This document shows, piece after piece, positions 61,401 through 64,000 of a stretch of DNA of 64,000 nucleotides; the stretch's first letter is position 1, and every line of letters starts with the position of its first letter. A program made the translations under genes and the position numbers. The stretch spans positions 1-64,000 of the forward strand of contig CBFHOH010000006.1 of the NCBI GenBank assembly GCA_965657335.1. Reading direction: 5' to 3'. The notes beneath the pieces were generated by a model that was not told the origin of the DNA, did not search any database, and saw only the letters and a list, made by a program, of their open reading frames with translations. This stretch comes from UBA4582 sp965657335. Lineage in GTDB: Bacteria > Pseudomonadota > Gammaproteobacteria > Pseudomonadales > Azotimanducaceae.

Positions 61401-62831
61401 ATGAAAAAAAACTCGAAAATACTGATGGTGGAAGACAGCCAGTCACTCGCGGCGATCTACGCATCTTATCTCTCTAGTCAGAATGTTGATCTCCTCATTG
61501 TGGATAACCTGCGATCCGCAAGAGAAGAGTGGAAACGTACTCAACCGGATCTGGTTTTGTTGGATGTTGAACTTCCGGATGGTAATGGTTTGGATCTCCT
61601 AAGAGATCGACCGTTGGAAGAAAATGAGGCTGACGTTGTCGTGATGACCGCCTATGGATCGGCTGAAGCCTCCGTCGAAGCGATGAATCTTGGCGCTGTT
61701 GATTATCTGTCAAAGCCCTTTGATTCAGATCGTTTGAAGGTGACAGTGACAAACACACTGAAGAATCGAGCACTGCAGGAAACAGTAAAAAAATACAGTT
61801 CTTTCGATAGAAATAGATATTGTGATTTCATTGGTAAATCTTTACCGATGCAATCTGTATACAGAATCATAGACTCTGTTGCTTCCAGTAATGCCACCGC
61901 CTTTATTGTTGGAGAGAGCGGGACAGGTAAAGAACTTACTGCGTCGGCTGTCCACCAGGTAAGTCAGCGAGCCAATGAGGCATTTTATGCCATTAACTGC
62001 GCAGCCATACCGCGAGATCTGATGGAAAGCGAATTGTTCGGGCACGTGAGAGGCGCGTTCACCGGCGCAACGGCTCATCGAGATGGCGCCGCTTCGATAG
62101 CCGATGGCGGTACGCTTTTTCTTGATGAGATTTGCGAGATGGATCTCGAACTTCAGAAAAAGATGTTGAGGTTTATTCAAACAGGTGAATATCAGCGGGT
62201 TGGCAGCAACAAAGTCGAAAGGGCAGATATCAGGTTCGTTTGTGCGACGAACAAGGACCCTTTGGTTGAAGTGAGAGAAGGTCGTTTTAGAGAAGACCTT
62301 TTTTATCGCCTGCATGTTGTGCCAATACATTTGCCTCCATTACGCGAACGGGGCGATGACATTATTGATATCGCGGAATACTTTCTGAAGTTTTATGCAG
62401 AAAAAGAAAGAAAATCGTTCTCTTTGATCAGCGATGGCGCCCAATCCAAAATGTTGGCTCATCATTGGCCTGGCAACGTGAGAGAGCTGCAGAACTCGAT
62501 ACAAAAAGCAGTCGTGCTCAACGATGGTGATTACCTCAGTAGTGATATGTTACATCTCGAGCCGTTGCCGATGACGCGAAATCTTCCATCAGACAGGTCT
62601 GATGTGCAACAGTCCGCGCCTAATGTGACCGTCGCATTTTCGCCCAGGGTTGAAATAGAACCTCTGTGGCTCGTTGAGCGAAACACGATAGAGCGTGCAA
62701 TTAAAGCTTGTAACGGCAACGTCAACAAAGCAGCTAGCCTGCTTGAAGTTGCTCCCTCGACAATTTATAGAAAGTTGCAGGCTTGGGAAGCGAAAGATAA
62801 TTTTGACGCAGGACGTTCATGTACGGCCTAA
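61401..62831 (+). CDS. LuxO-like sigma-54-dependent response regulator
   Basis: A 476-residue NtrC-class regulator. The receiver domain (1-120) has acidic pocket EDS at 11-13, phosphoacceptor Asp55 (LVLLDVELPD) and Lys105 (SKPF). The AAA+ domain has Walker A GESGTGKE at 171-178, GAFTGA at 218-223 needed for sigma-54 contact, GGTLFLDEICEM (Walker B) and RFREDLFYRLHVVPIHLPPLRERG. A Fis-type HTH ends the protein (NVNKAASLLEVAPSTIYRKL). Overall spacing and motifs resemble LuxO. Its own promoter is sigma-54 type. It overlaps the H-NOX gene by 13 bases and so is tied to NO sensing. It probably activates the six sigma-54 promoters of this window. Confidence 0.92.
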   Translation: MKKNSKILMVEDSQSLAAIYASYLSSQNVDLLIVDNLRSAREEWKRTQPDLVLLDVELPDGNGLDLLRDRPLEENEADVVVMTAYGSAEASVEAMNLGAVDYLSKPFDSDRLKVTVTNTLKNRALQETVKKYSSFDRNRYCDFIGKSLPMQSVYRIIDSVASSNATAFIVGESGTGKELTASAVHQVSQRANEAFYAINCAAIPRDLMESELFGHVRGAFTGATAHRDGAASIADGGTLFLDEICEMDLELQKKMLRFIQTGEYQRVGSNKVERADIRFVCATNKDPLVEVREGRFREDLFYRLHVVPIHLPPLRERGDDIIDIAEYFLKFYAEKERKSFSLISDGAQSKMLAHHWPGNVRELQNSIQKAVVLNDGDYLSSDMLHLEPLPMTRNLPSDRSDVQQSAPNVTVAFSPRVEIEPLWLVERNTIERAIKACNGNVNKAASLLEVAPSTIYRKLQAWEAKDNFDAGRSCTA

Positions 62832-63379
62832 TTCATACTGCTCTGCGTGATCTAGTACTAGAGAACCATGGCGAAGAGAAGTGGAATGATATTGTTAGTC
62901 ATTCCGGCGTACAACCGAATTCATTTCTCACGATGAGATCTTATAATGACGATGTGACTATGGCGTTGGTCGATGCGGCGTCAAAAGCTTTGCAGTTGCC
63001 GACTGATGAGTGTCTAAAGATTTTTGGTCATTACTGGGCCTCTAAGTTTGCGCCCAGAGAGTATGGCAGGTTGCTCGATCATGTCGGCGGTTCACTGGTA
63101 GAGTTTTTCCAAAATCTTGATGCGCTTCATGACCGAATATCGACATCTATGACGGAATTCAAGCCGCCGAGCTTTACCGTAAAGGTCAACACGGAAAACT
63201 CTGTTGTCATAAGGTATTCAAGTGGCCGTAAAGGTTTAACTTCTTTTGTGGTTGGAATAATTATTGGTAGCGGAGAAAGGTTCCATACCGCTATTCACGT
63301 CGATAAAATAGACTTAAAAAGTACACAGCAGGGGGAAGTTAGCGACATATTGATTTCGATGGTGGAGTCTAATGAGTGA
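62819..63379 (+). CDS. H-NOX heme nitric oxide/oxygen-binding sensor
   Basis: A 186-residue single-domain heme sensor. MYGLIHTALRDLV is the family start; the proximal heme ligand is His88 in RLLDHVGGSLVEFF; and the heme-propionate motif YxSxR is Tyr133-Ser135-Arg137 (IRYSSGRKGL). There is no obvious distal-pocket Tyr from motif alone, so O2 binding cannot be judged; stand-alone H-NOX of this type normally bind NO and control a partner kinase. It lies between a LuxO-like regulator and an H-NOX-associated kinase and overlaps both genes. Confidence 0.93.
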   Translation: MYGLIHTALRDLVLENHGEEKWNDIVSHSGVQPNSFLTMRSYNDDVTMALVDAASKALQLPTDECLKIFGHYWASKFAPREYGRLLDHVGGSLVEFFQNLDALHDRISTSMTEFKPPSFTVKVNTENSVVIRYSSGRKGLTSFVVGIIIGSGERFHTAIHVDKIDLKSTQQGEVSDILISMVESNE

Positions 63380-64000
63380 TCCAACATTTGACTTATTAGA
63401 TAGGATGTTCACATTCACCTTTTCGCTCGACAATAAAATGAGACTGTCGAACGTGTCGAGTAGGCTCAATAACTTGTGTCCTGCAGCGAGTAATGGCAGT
63501 TACTTCTTGGAAGCTTTCAGATGCCACAGGCCTGCAACTTTATCCTCTTTTGAAGAACTTGCGGCCGCGGGGGACGTGCTCTTTTTGCTCATTAGTCGGG
63601 ATGAACAGCTTGCGTTAAAGGGGCAAATGGTAGCGACCTCTGATGGGGCTGGTTTGCATTTCACGGGCATGCCCTGGTTAACATGGATGCAGGAGAAAGC
63701 TCCGAAGGTGAGGTTGCACCTCGGCGATTTTCCAAAGTTGGACTCGCAGATGGATCAAGATTTTCACTTGATCAACCAACAGTCAATGGTTAACGATCTT
63801 GGGCAGTTAAATGAAAAGTTGGCACTGGCCGAAAGAGATTCGAGAAAATCAATCAGGGTTCAGTCGGAACTCTTTGCCGTCATGAGTCATGAGATGAGGA
63901 CACCGCTAAACGGCGTAATCAGTGCACTTTCTTTGCTCTCGGAGGAAAGCAATACGGTAGAGAGCAAGAAGATAATAGACATAGCAAACGAGTCTGCCAA
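63372..64000 (+). CDS. H-NOX-associated (HNOBA-type) histidine kinase, 5' part (runs off window)
   Basis: The ATG at 63372 overlaps the H-NOX stop by eight bases and the frame stays open to the end (209 codons). The N-terminal about 130 residues fit the HNOBA domain that docks on H-NOX (MFTFTFSLDNKMRLSNVSS, FEAFRCHRPATL-like block, GLHFTGMPWLTWM). A coiled segment NEKLALAERDSRKS then leads to the HisKA box FAVMSHEMRTPLNGVI with phospho-His173. The ATP-binding and any receiver domain lie beyond the window. It is probably inhibited or activated by NO-bound H-NOX and phosphorylates a downstream HPt protein or the LuxO-like regulator. Confidence 0.88.
   Translation, partial: MSDPTFDLLDRMFTFTFSLDNKMRLSNVSSRLNNLCPAASNGSYFLEAFRCHRPATLSSFEELAAAGDVLFLLISRDEQLALKGQMVATSDGAGLHFTGMPWLTWMQEKAPKVRLHLGDFPKLDSQMDQDFHLINQQSMVNDLGQLNEKLALAERDSRKSIRVQSELFAVMSHEMRTPLNGVISALSLLSEESNTVESKKIIDIANESA

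Noticed and set aside
1..64000. tRNA, rRNA, CRISPR arrays, insertion sequences, integrases, prophage
   Set aside because: None seen: no repeat/spacer pattern, no transposase-like reading frames, no cloverleaf-like sequence recognised by eye. A tRNA scan would be decisive, especially for tRNA-Sec.

Overview
The window looks like a chromosomal segment of a marine-type gammaproteobacterium. The reasons are a LuxO-like sigma-54 response regulator, a ZnuD-like zinc receptor, TonB-dependent uptake, and a dense set of oxygenases typical of uncultured heterotrophic gammaproteobacteria. This placement is inference; no rRNA, tRNA, CRISPR array, transposase or phage gene was seen.

Region 1 (1-45018) is a catabolic/accessory region of mostly single genes and short operons. 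It holds the end of a TonB-dependent receptor, two MFS transporters, three amidohydrolases, an amidase, two beta-lactamase-fold serine hydrolases, an SDR, a type III CoA transferase, an enoyl-CoA hydratase, a Rieske oxygenase, a flavin monooxygenase, an LLM flavin oxidoreductase, two cytochrome P450s (one CYP153-like), four PhyH-type and two TauD-type Fe(II) dioxygenases, a ZnuD-like receptor with a Zur-like box, and very few regulators. The substrate(s) cannot be named from sequence.

The most striking feature here is three genes interrupted by an in-frame TGA exactly where their families carry a redox cysteine. They are a GrdB-like protein (1028-2281, UxxC) and two AhpD/carboxymuconolactone-decarboxylase-like proteins (9761-10312 and complement 10346-11551, both CxxU). 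Each TGA is followed 18-26 nt later by a hairpin with a small G/U-containing loop, as expected of a bacterial SECIS. I read all three as selenoproteins. Gene callers would split each into two fragments.

Region 2 (45380-61143) is an exopolysaccharide locus: Wza-type export lipoprotein, Wzz-type co-polymerase with a degenerate kinase-like tail, Wzx flippase, Wzy/O-antigen-ligase-like polymerase, three glycosyltransferases, a CelD/FemAB-like acyltransferase, three ATP-grasp ligases and a GAF-(degenerate) GGDEF protein. Region 3 (61401-64000, running off the end) is an overlapping operon of a LuxO-like sigma-54 activator, an H-NOX heme NO/O2 sensor and an H-NOX-associated histidine kinase.

Regions 2 and 3 are tied together by promoters. 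Six intergenic sites match TGGCA-N6-TTGC(A/T), the -24/-12 sigma-54 consensus; five precede exopolysaccharide transcription units and one precedes the LuxO-like gene. A recurring element around GCATATTGCGAAT lies upstream, in three copies before the regulator and in single degenerate copies in the two divergent exopolysaccharide promoter regions. The simplest model is an NO (or O2)-responsive phosphorelay that controls exopolysaccharide synthesis and its own expression.
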